Source of the DNA: Vibrio mangrovi
Lineage (GTDB): Bacteria; Pseudomonadota; Gammaproteobacteria; Enterobacterales; Vibrionaceae
Assembly: GCF_024346955.1 (NCBI RefSeq)
Contig: NZ_AP024883.1
Location: forward strand, 3,038,001-3,102,000
Reading direction: 5' to 3'
DNA length: 64,000 bases
Part shown: positions 9,815 through 18,302 of the stretch, one piece after another
Numbering within the stretch: the first letter of the stretch is position 1
Layout of the letters: each line of letters starts with the position of its first letter
Program-made: the position numbers and the translations under genes
The notes under the pieces: generated by a model
Database searches by the model: none
Told to the model about the DNA's origin: nothing
Seen by the model: only the letters and a program-made list of their open reading frames with translations

Positions 9815-10017
9815 AACAATACCTTTCGTGGCAGATAGCGACAGGATATTGCCAATTTCAGACAGGAGCAAGAGAGAAATAACATATCATTCGTGATCTA
9901 AAATGGTTTTAAAGCACCGACGAATGAGTTACCATGCGCGCCTTTATAGCCAATGTTCAACATTTCACCATAAATGTTGTATGTTCTTTGTAAGGTTATA
10001 TTTTTGGATTGAGTCAC

Positions 10018-10698
10018 ATGCCAGTGAATACAATTATGGGGTTATTTGCAAAGTCCCCGATTAAGCCTTTGCAGAAACACGTTGTCTGTGTCAATGAATG
10101 TTGTTCTCACCTGATCAGCTTCTTTGAAGTCACTTTCCAGAAAGATTGGGAAAAAGCCTCGGAAATCCGGGCTCAGATCTCTCATCTGGAAAAAGAAGCC
10201 GACGTGCTAAAACGTGAAATCCGCCTGAAACTTCCGCGTGGATTATTCCTTCCTGTTGATCGAACCGACATGCTCGAGCTTCTGACCCAACAAGACAAAC
10301 TTGCCAATCTTGCAAAAGATATCGCAGGTCGGGTCTATGGCAGAGAGCTGATGATTCCAGAACCAATGCAAAAAGATTTCATCGCCTATGTTAAGCGTTG
10401 TCTTGATGCTGCCAGTCAGGCACAGAAAGTCATCGGTGAACTTGATGAATTACTTGAAACCGGCTTTAAAGGTCGGGAAGTAACATTGGTTGCGGAGATG
10501 ATCCATCAGCTTGATGTTATTGAAGATGATACTGACACAATGCAAATTCACCTGCGTCAGCAGTTGATGGCTATTGAGTCACAGTATAATCCGATCGATA
10601 TGATGTTCTTATACAAAATATTAGAGTGGGTGGGTGGTATCGCCGACCAGGCTCAACGTGTGGGAGCTCGCTTAGAGCTGATGCTCTCTCGTTCCTGA
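10018..10698 (+). CDS. PhoU-like protein of the TIGR00153/DUF47 family
   Basis: The 226-residue, largely helical protein starts MPVNTIMGLFAKSPIKPL. I prefer ATG 10018 over an in-frame TTG at 10009. Family members are distant relatives of PhoU and are almost always encoded just before a Pit-type phosphate carrier, as here (130 bases to the next start). They are thought to modulate the transporter. Acidic helical repeats with E/D-rich ends (for example HQLDVIEDDTDTMQ) resemble PhoU metal-binding motifs. The exact biochemical role is not established. Confidence 0.93.
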   Translation: MPVNTIMGLFAKSPIKPLQKHVVCVNECCSHLISFFEVTFQKDWEKASEIRAQISHLEKEADVLKREIRLKLPRGLFLPVDRTDMLELLTQQDKLANLAKDIAGRVYGRELMIPEPMQKDFIAYVKRCLDAASQAQKVIGELDELLETGFKGREVTLVAEMIHQLDVIEDDTDTMQIHLRQQLMAIESQYNPIDMMFLYKILEWVGGIADQAQRVGARLELMLSRS

Positions 10699-10728
10699 TT
10701 TATAGATTTTCACAATAACTAAGGGCAC

Positions 10729-10798
10729 CACACATTGCGTCACCCCAAACACAGATATTGTGGCATGATTTCGTGCCACAATAAGTGGTCGCGTGTGC
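10729..10798 (+). repeat. Intercistronic inverted repeat between the PhoU-like gene and pit
   Basis: A perfect 10-bp inverted repeat (TATTGTGGCA at 10756-10765 with its complement at 10774-10783) encloses an 8-base loop. CACAC at the left and GTGTG at the right could form an outer stem. No T-run follows, so it looks more like an mRNA-stabilising or attenuating hairpin than a terminator. Confidence 0.6.
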
Positions 10799-10828
10799 TC
10801 CGCTAGTTATCAACAACTAGGTATTATG

Positions 10829-12088
10829 ATGGATATCCTTGTAGATTACGGTTCTATCTTGATTCTTGTGGCAGCAGCCTTCGGTTTCTTGATGGCGATC
10901 GGCATCGGTGCGAATGATGTAGCAAATGCGATGGGAACATCGGTTGGCTCAAAAGCACTGACCGTAAAACAAGCTATCTTTATTGCGATGGTTTTTGAAT
11001 TCGCCGGCGCCTACCTTGCCGGTGGTGAAGTAACAGACACAATTCGTAAAGGCGTGATCGAAACAAACCTTTTTGTATCACAGCCAGAAATTCTCGTTTA
11101 TGGCATGATGTCGTCCCTGCTTGCAGCCGGCACATGGTTACTACTGGCCTCTTATATGGGATGGCCGGTATCGACAACCCACTCGATTATCGGAGCAATT
11201 ATCGGTTTTGCCTGTATAACTCTGGGAACAGATGCTGTTGCCTGGAAGTCAGTACAGGGCATTGTCGGCAGTTGGATTATCACACCGATTATCTCCGGAT
11301 TTTTCGCTTATGTTATCTTCGTCAGCGCCCAGCGCCTGATATTTGATACAGAAAATCCCCTGCAAAATGCAAAACGCTTTGTTCCGGTTTATATGTTCAT
11401 CACAACCATGGTCATCGCACTGGTTACGATCAAGAAAGGACTGAAACACGTTGGTTTTCATCTGAGTACCGGCGAAGCGTGGATTTCAGCGGCTATCGTT
11501 TCCGCATTGGTGATGATCGGTGGTTACCTGTATATCCAAAGACGTTTTTCTAAACGGGAAGAAGATCATAGCTTCTCCGGTGTAGAAAGTATTTTCAGTG
11601 TCCTGATGGTTGTTACTGCATGTGCTATGGCGTTTGCGCATGGTTCTAACGATGTAGCCAACGCTATTGGTCCACTATCAGCTGTTGTGTCTACGGTCCA
11701 GAATCTGGGACAGATTACAGCCAAAAGCCAGATCGCATGGTGGATTCTGCCACTGGGTGGATTCGGTATTGTTGTTGGTCTGGCTACTCTGGGACATAAA
11801 GTTATGGCGACAGTCGGTACCGGAATTACAGAACTGACACCGAGCCGTGGTTTTGCAGCACAACTCGCAACAGCTTCAACTGTTGTTTTAGCTTCAGGTA
11901 CCGGTTTGCCGATTTCTACGACTCAAACACTGGTTGGCGCGGTTCTGGGGGTTGGTTTTGCCCGCGGTATTGCAGCATTGAATCTGGGTGTAGTTCGTAA
12001 CATTGTTGCTTCATGGATTGTCACACTACCGGCAGGTGCACTTCTTGCAGTTGTTTTCTATTACATGCTGGAAAAATTCTTCATTTAG
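10829..12088 (+). CDS. pit: Inorganic phosphate transporter, Pit family
   Basis: Low-affinity, proton-driven phosphate (metal-phosphate) symporter of the inner membrane. The 419 residues include about 10-12 membrane helices and the two inverted PHO4 signature repeats. These are GANDVANAMGTSVGSKAL near residue 27 and HGSNDVANAIGPLSAV near residue 270. Two adjacent ATGs occur at 10826 and 10829; the second has better spacing from the AGG at 10819-10821. It follows the PhoU-like gene on the same strand and ends with a strong terminator. Confidence 0.94.
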   Translation: MDILVDYGSILILVAAAFGFLMAIGIGANDVANAMGTSVGSKALTVKQAIFIAMVFEFAGAYLAGGEVTDTIRKGVIETNLFVSQPEILVYGMMSSLLAAGTWLLLASYMGWPVSTTHSIIGAIIGFACITLGTDAVAWKSVQGIVGSWIITPIISGFFAYVIFVSAQRLIFDTENPLQNAKRFVPVYMFITTMVIALVTIKKGLKHVGFHLSTGEAWISAAIVSALVMIGGYLYIQRRFSKREEDHSFSGVESIFSVLMVVTACAMAFAHGSNDVANAIGPLSAVVSTVQNLGQITAKSQIAWWILPLGGFGIVVGLATLGHKVMATVGTGITELTPSRGFAAQLATASTVVLASGTGLPISTTQTLVGAVLGVGFARGIAALNLGVVRNIVASWIVTLPAGALLAVVFYYMLEKFFI

Positions 12089-12146
12089 CTTGTGTAACCG
12101 TCAGGTATTTGTAAGATCCATGTGATTATTGACTCAAATCTGCATA

Positions 12147-12172
12147 AAGGGAGGCTAGGCCTCCCTTCTTTG
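12147..12172 (+). terminator. Terminator of the pit operon
   Basis: Nine-base-pair stem (AAGGGAGGC at 12147-12155, complement at 12159-12167) with a three-base loop. CTTTG follows. It sits about 60 bases after the pit stop codon. Confidence 0.8.
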
Positions 12173-12244
12173 TTGCACCATATAAAGAAACTTTTTACTA
12201 TTTGAAGAGATTTATTTTTCAATCTTATCGTTAAAGGATTTATC

Positions 12245-12853
12245 GTGAAAAAACTGATATTCATGTTGCTGCTTTCATTCCTGACCGCCCCTGTTTTTGC
12301 ACAGGTACACTATATAGCAGATGACCTGTTTACTTATATGCACTCGGGACCGAGCAACCAGTATCGAATTGTCGGCAGTATCAATGCGGGTGAGAAAGTA
12401 CAACTTCTGCAGGCCAACAAAGAGACTGGCTACAGTGAAGTTCTCGATAGCAAAGGACGTCAGGGTTGGGTACAGGATAAATTTATTACTACAACGGAAA
12501 GTATGGCATCACGCCTGCCTCGCTTAGAAAAAGAACTCACAGATGTCAAAGGACAACTATCCGACGCAGAGAAAAAGGCCAGTCAGGAAAAAGCCGGGCT
12601 GATCGAATCGCTTGAAGTCCGCAACAAGCAGATCTCTGAGCTGGAAGAGAATTACAGTGGCATCAGCCAGAAACTATCCACAGCTCAGAGCGAAATTCGT
12701 GAGCTCAGAGCAAAGCTGGATACCCAGAAAGAAGATTTGCTGATGAAATATTTCATGTACGGTGGTGGCGTAGCTCTCGGAGGAATTCTACTGGGAATCA
12801 TTCTTCCTCATATCATTCCAAGACGGAAGAAGTCACGTTCAAACTGGCTCTGA
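12245..12853 (+). CDS. SH3-domain membrane protein (TIGR04211/YgiM type)
   Basis: The 202-residue protein has a signal peptide (to about residue 19, PVFA before QVHYIADD). A bacterial SH3 domain covers about residues 20-85 (RxGPSxQYRIVGSINAGEKVQLL-type pattern). A coiled coil follows from about 90 to 160. One C-terminal membrane helix lies at about 172-190, ending in a basic tail (PRRKKSRSNWL). The SH3 and coiled coil are predicted to be periplasmic. The start is GTG 12245. In other gamma-proteobacteria this gene lies just before cca, as here. Function is not established; envelope or cell-wall sensing is a guess. Confidence 0.92.
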   Translation: MKKLIFMLLLSFLTAPVFAQVHYIADDLFTYMHSGPSNQYRIVGSINAGEKVQLLQANKETGYSEVLDSKGRQGWVQDKFITTTESMASRLPRLEKELTDVKGQLSDAEKKASQEKAGLIESLEVRNKQISELEENYSGISQKLSTAQSEIRELRAKLDTQKEDLLMKYFMYGGGVALGGILLGIILPHIIPRRKKSRSNWL

Positions 12854-12861
12854 TCCCTTAA

Positions 12862-12899
12862 GAAGAAGACCTGTGAAGGTCTTCTTCACTCATTTTTAT
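12862..12899 (+). terminator. Terminator after the SH3-domain gene
   Basis: Perfect 10-bp stem (GAAGAAGACC at 12862-12871 pairing with 12878-12887), loop TGTGAA, then a T-rich tail. It lies only 35 bases before the cca start, so cca probably depends on partial read-through or its own promoter. Confidence 0.8.
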
Positions 12900-12922
12900 T
12901 TTACGGTTTCAAAAGGCAGGTT

Positions 12923-14158
12923 GTGCAAGTTTATCTCGTTGGTGGTTCCGTCCGGGACCAGTTACTCGGTCTCCCTGTGAAAGACAGAGATTGGGTCGTT
13001 GTCGGTACAACACCTTCTCTCATGCTTCAACAAGGCTTTACTGCCGTAGGAAAAGACTTCCCGGTTTTTCTCCATCCTCAAACCAAAGAAGAATACGCTC
13101 TGGCAAGAACCGAAAAGAAAAGTGGTTCAGGTTATCGTGGATTTGAATGCTTTTTCTCACCGGAAGTAACGCTGGAAGAAGATCTGATGCGCAGGGATTT
13201 AACCATCAATGCCATCGCTCAGGATCCCCAAGGCAATCTGATCGACCCTTATCATGGTCAGGCCGATCTGAAAAACCGAATACTTCGCCATGTATCAATC
13301 GCATTTGCTGAGGATCCAGTCCGAATCCTCAGGGTTGCGAGGTTTGCTGCCAGGCTTTCCCCACTCGGATTCAGTATTGCTCCGGAGACCATGGCATTAA
13401 TGCGTGAGATGGTTCAATCCGGAGAAGTCAATCACCTGACGGCAGAACGTGTCTGGCAAGAATTCCATAAGGCACTGGCAACCGATAATCCAGATGTTTT
13501 TTTATCAGTCCTCAGAGGATGTGGTGCTCTGGCGGTGATTTTCCCTGAAATTGATTGTCTTTTTGGTATACCTCAGCCGCCACAATGGCACCCGGAAATT
13601 GATACGGGAGAGCACACTCTGATGGTCGCTCGTCAGGCCACCCGGCTTTCGAAGTCGCTTCCGGTCCGGTTTGCAGCCATCATGCATGACCTCGGGAAAG
13701 GAGAAACTCCGGAAAGTGAGTGGCCCAGCCACAAATTGCATACACATACTGGTCTGGTCTGTATCCAGGCACTTTGTGAACGGATTAGGGTTCCGGCTGA
13801 GTATCGGGATCTGGCGCTACTCGTTTGTGAGCATCACTCGAACATTCACAATGCTGCTGTATTGAAGCCAGCAACCTACCTGAAGATACTTAATAAGATG
13901 GATGTCTGGCGTAAGCCTGAACGCTTAAAAGATATTTTACTTTGCTGTCAGGCTGATCATCAGGGGAGATTAGGTTATGAAGAAAGTCCCTATCCGCAGA
14001 AATTAAGTTTTGAAACCGCCTATCAGGCAGCGCTGAAAATCAACGTACAGGATGTGATTACCGCAGGATTTAATGGGGCTCAGATTCGGGATGAACTGAA
14101 CAAACGCAGAATTGAAGCCATCAAAGTGACTTTACAGCACGATAATAACAAGACATAA
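12923..14158 (+). CDS. cca: Multifunctional CCA-adding enzyme (tRNA nucleotidyltransferase)
   Basis: Adds and repairs the 3' CCA of tRNAs. The class II nucleotidyltransferase head starts MQVYLVGGSVRDQLLG and has the metal-binding D-x-D in VKDRDW. The RRDLTINAIA and ARFAARL motifs follow. A C-terminal HD phosphohydrolase domain (HTLMVARQ...MHDLGKGETP, about residues 225-265) marks the gamma-proteobacterial multifunctional form. Length 411 matches E. coli (412). The start is GTG 12923 with AGG upstream. It converges with eno on a shared terminator. Confidence 0.97.
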   Translation: MQVYLVGGSVRDQLLGLPVKDRDWVVVGTTPSLMLQQGFTAVGKDFPVFLHPQTKEEYALARTEKKSGSGYRGFECFFSPEVTLEEDLMRRDLTINAIAQDPQGNLIDPYHGQADLKNRILRHVSIAFAEDPVRILRVARFAARLSPLGFSIAPETMALMREMVQSGEVNHLTAERVWQEFHKALATDNPDVFLSVLRGCGALAVIFPEIDCLFGIPQPPQWHPEIDTGEHTLMVARQATRLSKSLPVRFAAIMHDLGKGETPESEWPSHKLHTHTGLVCIQALCERIRVPAEYRDLALLVCEHHSNIHNAAVLKPATYLKILNKMDVWRKPERLKDILLCCQADHQGRLGYEESPYPQKLSFETAYQAALKINVQDVITAGFNGAQIRDELNKRRIEAIKVTLQHDNNKT

Positions 14159-14186
14159 AAAAACGCCTCTTTCGAGGCGTTTTTCA
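14158..14186. terminator. Bidirectional terminator between cca and eno
   Basis: Stem ACGCCTC with loop TTTC and the complementary arm, bordered by A-rich sequence on the left and TTTTT on the right. It lies immediately after the cca stop codon, 16 bases from the eno stop. Confidence 0.9.
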
Positions 14187-14202
14187 AATAAAGAAGAAGT
14201 AA

Positions 14203-15498
14203 TTAAGCCTGGCCTTTCACTTCTTTCAGACCGTTGAACGGAGCGCGCTCACCCAAAGCTTCTTCGATACGGATCAACTGGTTGTACTTAGCAACACGGT
14301 CAGAACGGCTCATAGAACCAGTTTTGATTTGACCTGCAGCAGTACCAACAGCCAGATCAGCAATAGTTGCATCTTCAGTTTCACCACTACGGTGAGAGAT
14401 AACTGCAGTGTAACCTGCATCTTTAGCCATTTTGATCGCAGCCAGAGTTTCAGTCAGAGAACCGATCTGGTTGAATTTGATCAGGATAGAGTTAGCAACA
14501 CCTTTCTCGATACCTTCAGCAAGGATCTTGGTGTTTGTTACAAACAGGTCGTCACCAACAAGCTGGATTTTGTCGCCCAGGATTTTAGTCTGGTATGCAA
14601 AACCATCCCAGTCAGACTCATCGCAACCATCTTCAATAGAAACGATTGGATATTGATTGGTCAGCTCAGCCAGGTAATCAGAGAACTCTTCAGAAGAGAA
14701 AGTTTTACCTTCACCCTTCATGTTGTATACGCCGTTCTCGTAGAACTCAGAAGAAGCACAGTCCATAGCCAGTGTTACGTCTTTACCTAACACATAGCCA
14801 GCAGCTTCAACTGCTTCTTTAATCGCAGCAAGTGCAGCAGCGTTAGATTCAAGGTTAGGAGCGAAACCACCTTCATCACCAACAGCAGTATTCAAACCTT
14901 TTGATTTCAGAACTTTTGCCAGGTTATGGAATACTTCAGCACCGATGCGCAGTGCTTCTTTCAGAGTGCTGGCACCAACAGGCTGAATCATAAACTCTTG
15001 AATATCAACGTTGTTGTCAGCGTGTTCACCACCATTGATGATGTTCATCATTGGCAGAGGCATTGAGAATACGCCAGGAGTACCGTTCAATTCTGCGATG
15101 TGCTCATACAGAGGCATACCTTTCGCAGCAGCTGCTGCTTTTGCGTTTGCCAGAGACACAGCCAGAATCGCGTTTGCACCGAACTTAGATTTGTTATCAG
15201 TACCATCCAGATCAATCATAACCTGGTCGATAGCAGCCTGATCTTTTGCATCTTTACCAATCAGCGCTTCAGCAATCGGGCCATTTACAGCTTCAACCGC
15301 TTTCAGAACCCCTTTACCCAGGAAACGAGACTTGTCGCCATCACGAAGCTCAAGTGCTTCACGAGAACCGGTAGATGCACCAGATGGCGCAGCAGCCATA
15401 CCTACGAAACCGCCTTCTAGGTGAACTTCAGCTTCTACAGTTGGGTTTCCGCGAGAGTCGATGATTTCACGACCTAGAATTTTAACGATCTTAGACAT
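14203..15498 (-). CDS. eno: Enolase
   Basis: Converts 2-phosphoglycerate to phosphoenolpyruvate in glycolysis and is normally also a degradosome partner of RNase E. The 431 residues carry the signature MPLPMMNIINGGEHADNN. Metal ligands sit in the AMDCASSEF, SIEDGCDESDW and GDDLFVTN segments, and ISHRSGETED closes the active site. The start at 15498 has a strong GAGGAAAC ribosome site. It follows pyrG on the same strand with a 74-base gap; the pyrG-eno pair is conserved in gamma-proteobacteria. Confidence 0.98.
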   Translation of the reverse strand: MSKIVKILGREIIDSRGNPTVEAEVHLEGGFVGMAAAPSGASTGSREALELRDGDKSRFLGKGVLKAVEAVNGPIAEALIGKDAKDQAAIDQVMIDLDGTDNKSKFGANAILAVSLANAKAAAAAKGMPLYEHIAELNGTPGVFSMPLPMMNIINGGEHADNNVDIQEFMIQPVGASTLKEALRIGAEVFHNLAKVLKSKGLNTAVGDEGGFAPNLESNAAALAAIKEAVEAAGYVLGKDVTLAMDCASSEFYENGVYNMKGEGKTFSSEEFSDYLAELTNQYPIVSIEDGCDESDWDGFAYQTKILGDKIQLVGDDLFVTNTKILAEGIEKGVANSILIKFNQIGSLTETLAAIKMAKDAGYTAVISHRSGETEDATIADLAVGTAAGQIKTGSMSRSDRVAKYNQLIRIEEALGERAPFNGLKEVKGQA

Positions 15499-15572
15499 TA
15501 ATGTTTCCTCTCTTTGAATTTAAATGTCAAAACTATGGAGTAACCGTATTCCTTACAGTTACCCGTGTCCTT

Positions 15573-17213
15573 TTACTTCTCGATAGTTTGACGCTGGTAC
15601 TCACCAGCGGCTTTCACAAACCCGGTAAACAGAGGGTGTCCATCACGAGGTGTTGAAGTAAATTCAGGATGGAACTGAGATGCGACAAACCATGGATGAT
15701 CCGGGTTCTCAATAATCTCAACCAGTTTCTTATCCGCAGATAAACCAGAAACTTTCAATCCCGCCGCCTCAATCTGAGGACGAAGCACATTATTTACTTC
15801 ATAACGGTGACGATGGCGCTCATAAATTGTCTTACTGCCATACAACTCATAAGCTTTACTCCCTTCTTCAAGATGGCACAATTGTGCGCCTAAACGCATC
15901 GTGCCACCCAGATCTGATTTTTCGGAACGCTCTTCAACGTTACCATCAGTATCAACCCACTCAGTAATCAGGCCAACAACCGGATATTGAGTTGATTGAT
16001 TAAATTCTGTCGAATGGGCACCTTCCATCCCTGCTACGTGACGAGCATATTCGATGAGTGCAACCTGCATTCCCAGACAGATTCCCAGATAAGGAATTTT
16101 ATTTTCACGCGCATACTGAGCAGCCAGGATTTTTCCTTCAACGCCACGGTCGCCAAAGCCACCCGGAACCAGAATTGCGTCCAGTCCATTGAGCATCTCG
16201 ACACCTTTGGTTTCCAGATCCTGAGAGTCAACGTACTTAATCTGAACACTCAAGCGATTTTTCAGACCGGCGTGTTTTAAAGCTTCATTAACTGATTTAT
16301 AAGCATCAGGCAGCTCGGTATATTTCCCAACCATCCCGATCACAACTTCGCTGGTCGGATTCGCTTCTTCATAAATAACCTGTTCCCATTCGGACAGATC
16401 GGCTTCCGGAGCCTGAATACCAAAGCGGGAACAAACCAAATCATCCAGTCCCTGAGACTTAATCAGTTGAGGAATCTTATAAATCGAATCGACATCTTTC
16501 ATTGAAATCACTGCTTTTTCTGCAACGTTACAGAACAGAGCAATTTTCTTCCGCTCATTGGCAGGAATCATACGATCAGAACGACAGACCAGAATATCAG
16601 GCTGGATACCGATAGAAAGCAGCTCTTTCACCGAATGCTGGGTTGGTTTGGTTTTCACTTCACCGGCAGCAGCCAGATAAGGCACCAGTGTTAAATGCAT
16701 GAACATTGCATTTTCACGGCCGATCTCAACAGCAAGCTGACGAATCGCTTCCATAAACGGTAGAGACTCAATATCACCAACGGTGCCACCGATTTCAACG
16801 ATAGCAACCTCGTGCCCTTCAGCACCGGCAATAATGCGATCTTTAATGGAATTAGTAATATGTGGAATAACCTGAATGGTTGCACCAAGATAGTCACCAC
16901 GACGCTCTTTACGCAAAACATCGGCATACACGCGACCTGCGGTAAAATTGTTCCGCTTGGTCATCTTGGTACGAATAAAGCGCTCATAATGCCCCAAATC
17001 CAAATCGGTTTCGGCTCCGTCTTCTGTGACGAAAACCTCACCGTGCTGAATCGGACTCATGGTGCCAGGATCCACGTTGATATACGGATCAAGCTTCATG
17101 ATGGTCACTTTCAGACCACGCGCTTCTAAAATCGCTGCAAGAGATGCTGCTGCAATGCCTTTACCTAGAGAGGATACAACCCCGCCAGTCACAAAAATAT
17201 ACTTTGTCGTCAT
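15573..17213 (-). CDS. pyrG: CTP synthase
   Basis: Aminates UTP to CTP using glutamine. The 546 residues have an N-terminal synthetase domain (FVTGGVVSSLGKG P-loop at about residue 7; MKLDPYINVDPGTMSP). A C-terminal class I glutamine amidotransferase domain follows (about 290-540). It keeps the PGGFGDRG and GICLGMQ (nucleophile Cys) motifs and the HPEFTSTP His-Glu pair. Length equals the E. coli enzyme (545). It is upstream of eno. The 201-base gap to mazG should hold the promoter. Confidence 0.98.
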   Translation of the reverse strand: MTTKYIFVTGGVVSSLGKGIAAASLAAILEARGLKVTIMKLDPYINVDPGTMSPIQHGEVFVTEDGAETDLDLGHYERFIRTKMTKRNNFTAGRVYADVLRKERRGDYLGATIQVIPHITNSIKDRIIAGAEGHEVAIVEIGGTVGDIESLPFMEAIRQLAVEIGRENAMFMHLTLVPYLAAAGEVKTKPTQHSVKELLSIGIQPDILVCRSDRMIPANERKKIALFCNVAEKAVISMKDVDSIYKIPQLIKSQGLDDLVCSRFGIQAPEADLSEWEQVIYEEANPTSEVVIGMVGKYTELPDAYKSVNEALKHAGLKNRLSVQIKYVDSQDLETKGVEMLNGLDAILVPGGFGDRGVEGKILAAQYARENKIPYLGICLGMQVALIEYARHVAGMEGAHSTEFNQSTQYPVVGLITEWVDTDGNVEERSEKSDLGGTMRLGAQLCHLEEGSKAYELYGSKTIYERHRHRYEVNNVLRPQIEAAGLKVSGLSADKKLVEIIENPDHPWFVASQFHPEFTSTPRDGHPLFTGFVKAAGEYQRQTIEK

Positions 17214-17414
17214 GTTTAACCTGAAATTGGTTGAATGAGGGAAATGAGTTTGTTCTGGACGGGATGCAAATATACCAGAACCCCATTACCGCCACAACGT
17301 GAAACTTATCACAGTCTCACTTTTTCTTTTTTGCTTCAAATCAAATCCAATCAGCACAAGTGTAGCTCAATCTGATTGAGCTACATAACAAGGACTTTCA
17401 TATGCGGTCGGAGT

Positions 17415-18224
17415 TCAATCTGAACCGCTACTTTTTTCCCGCATTTTTACCTGTTCCCAGAAATGATCCAATTCATCGAGTGTGTAATCATCCAGTGTTT
17501 TCTCCCCTTCCGCGGCCAATGCTTCGACACCTTTAAAACGTCTGATAAATTTTTGGTTGGCACGTGTCAACGCAGATTCCGGGTGATGTTTCAGGTGACG
17601 GGTTAAATTCACAACAGCAAATAGCAGATCCCCCAGCTCATCTTCAATCAGAGCAGGATCAGGCTGCGGACAACGAACTTCCTGAATCACTTCATCCAAC
17701 TCTTCCCGAACTTTCTCAACGACAGGTTCCAGAGTATCCCAGTCAAATCCGTGCTTGGCACATTTTACCTGTACCTTATAAGCCCGGCTCAATGCAGGCA
17801 GAGACTGGGGAACTCCGTCAAGAATACTATTACAGGACTGACCGACCTCTGCTTTTTCTTCTGATTTAATTTTATCCCAGTTGGCATGAATAGCCGCTTC
17901 ATCGTGAAATACCTGATCAGAAAAAACATGTGGATGGCGACGAATCAGTTTCTCATTCACACAACGGATTACATCATCGAAATCAAACAATGACTGTTCC
18001 TGAGCCAACTGACTGTAAAAAATCGCCTGAAAAACAAAGTCTCCCAACTCCTCTTTAAGGTTTTCCCAGTCCTGAGCATAGATGGCATCGACAACTTCAT
18101 AAGTCTCTTCCACAGTATGGGGAACAATACTCTCAAACGTCTGCTTCTTATCCCATGGACAACCAGATTCAGGATCTCTGAGCTGTGCCATGATTTGCTT
18201 TAACTGTTCAATGGGGTGAGACAT
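17415..18224 (-). CDS. mazG: Nucleoside triphosphate pyrophosphohydrolase MazG
   Basis: Hydrolyses NTPs and dNTPs to monophosphates and can lower the ppGpp alarm by interfering with RelA signalling. The 269 residues contain two MazG all-alpha repeats. The first has CPWDKKQTFESIVPHTVEETYE and EELGDFVFQAIFY (split here between two elements); the second has ELDEVIQE and EDELGDLLFAVVNL. The EExxD/ExxD metal motifs are intact in both. It lies directly downstream of relA, as in many gamma-proteobacteria, after a weak terminator. Confidence 0.96.
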   Translation of the reverse strand: MSHPIEQLKQIMAQLRDPESGCPWDKKQTFESIVPHTVEETYEVVDAIYAQDWENLKEELGDFVFQAIFYSQLAQEQSLFDFDDVIRCVNEKLIRRHPHVFSDQVFHDEAAIHANWDKIKSEEKAEVGQSCNSILDGVPQSLPALSRAYKVQVKCAKHGFDWDTLEPVVEKVREELDEVIQEVRCPQPDPALIEDELGDLLFAVVNLTRHLKHHPESALTRANQKFIRRFKGVEALAAEGEKTLDDYTLDELDHFWEQVKMREKSSGSD

Positions 18225-18248
18225 AAATCCTCTCTATGATCCAAATAA

Positions 18249-18274
18249 GAAAGCGAGGAATACACCTCGCTTTT
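18249..18274 (-). terminator. Terminator between relA and mazG
   Basis: Stem AAAGCGAGG / CCTCGCTTT with a six-base loop, followed on the minus strand by TCTTATTTGG. It lies between the relA stop and the mazG start. Read-through may still link the two genes. Confidence 0.7.
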
Positions 18275-18302
18275 CTGAAGTTGGGATAGTGAAAAAACTG
18301 CT

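Noticed and set aside
10009..10017. TTG start for the PhoU-like gene
   Set aside because: ATG 10018 matches the family N-terminus (MPVNTI) better.
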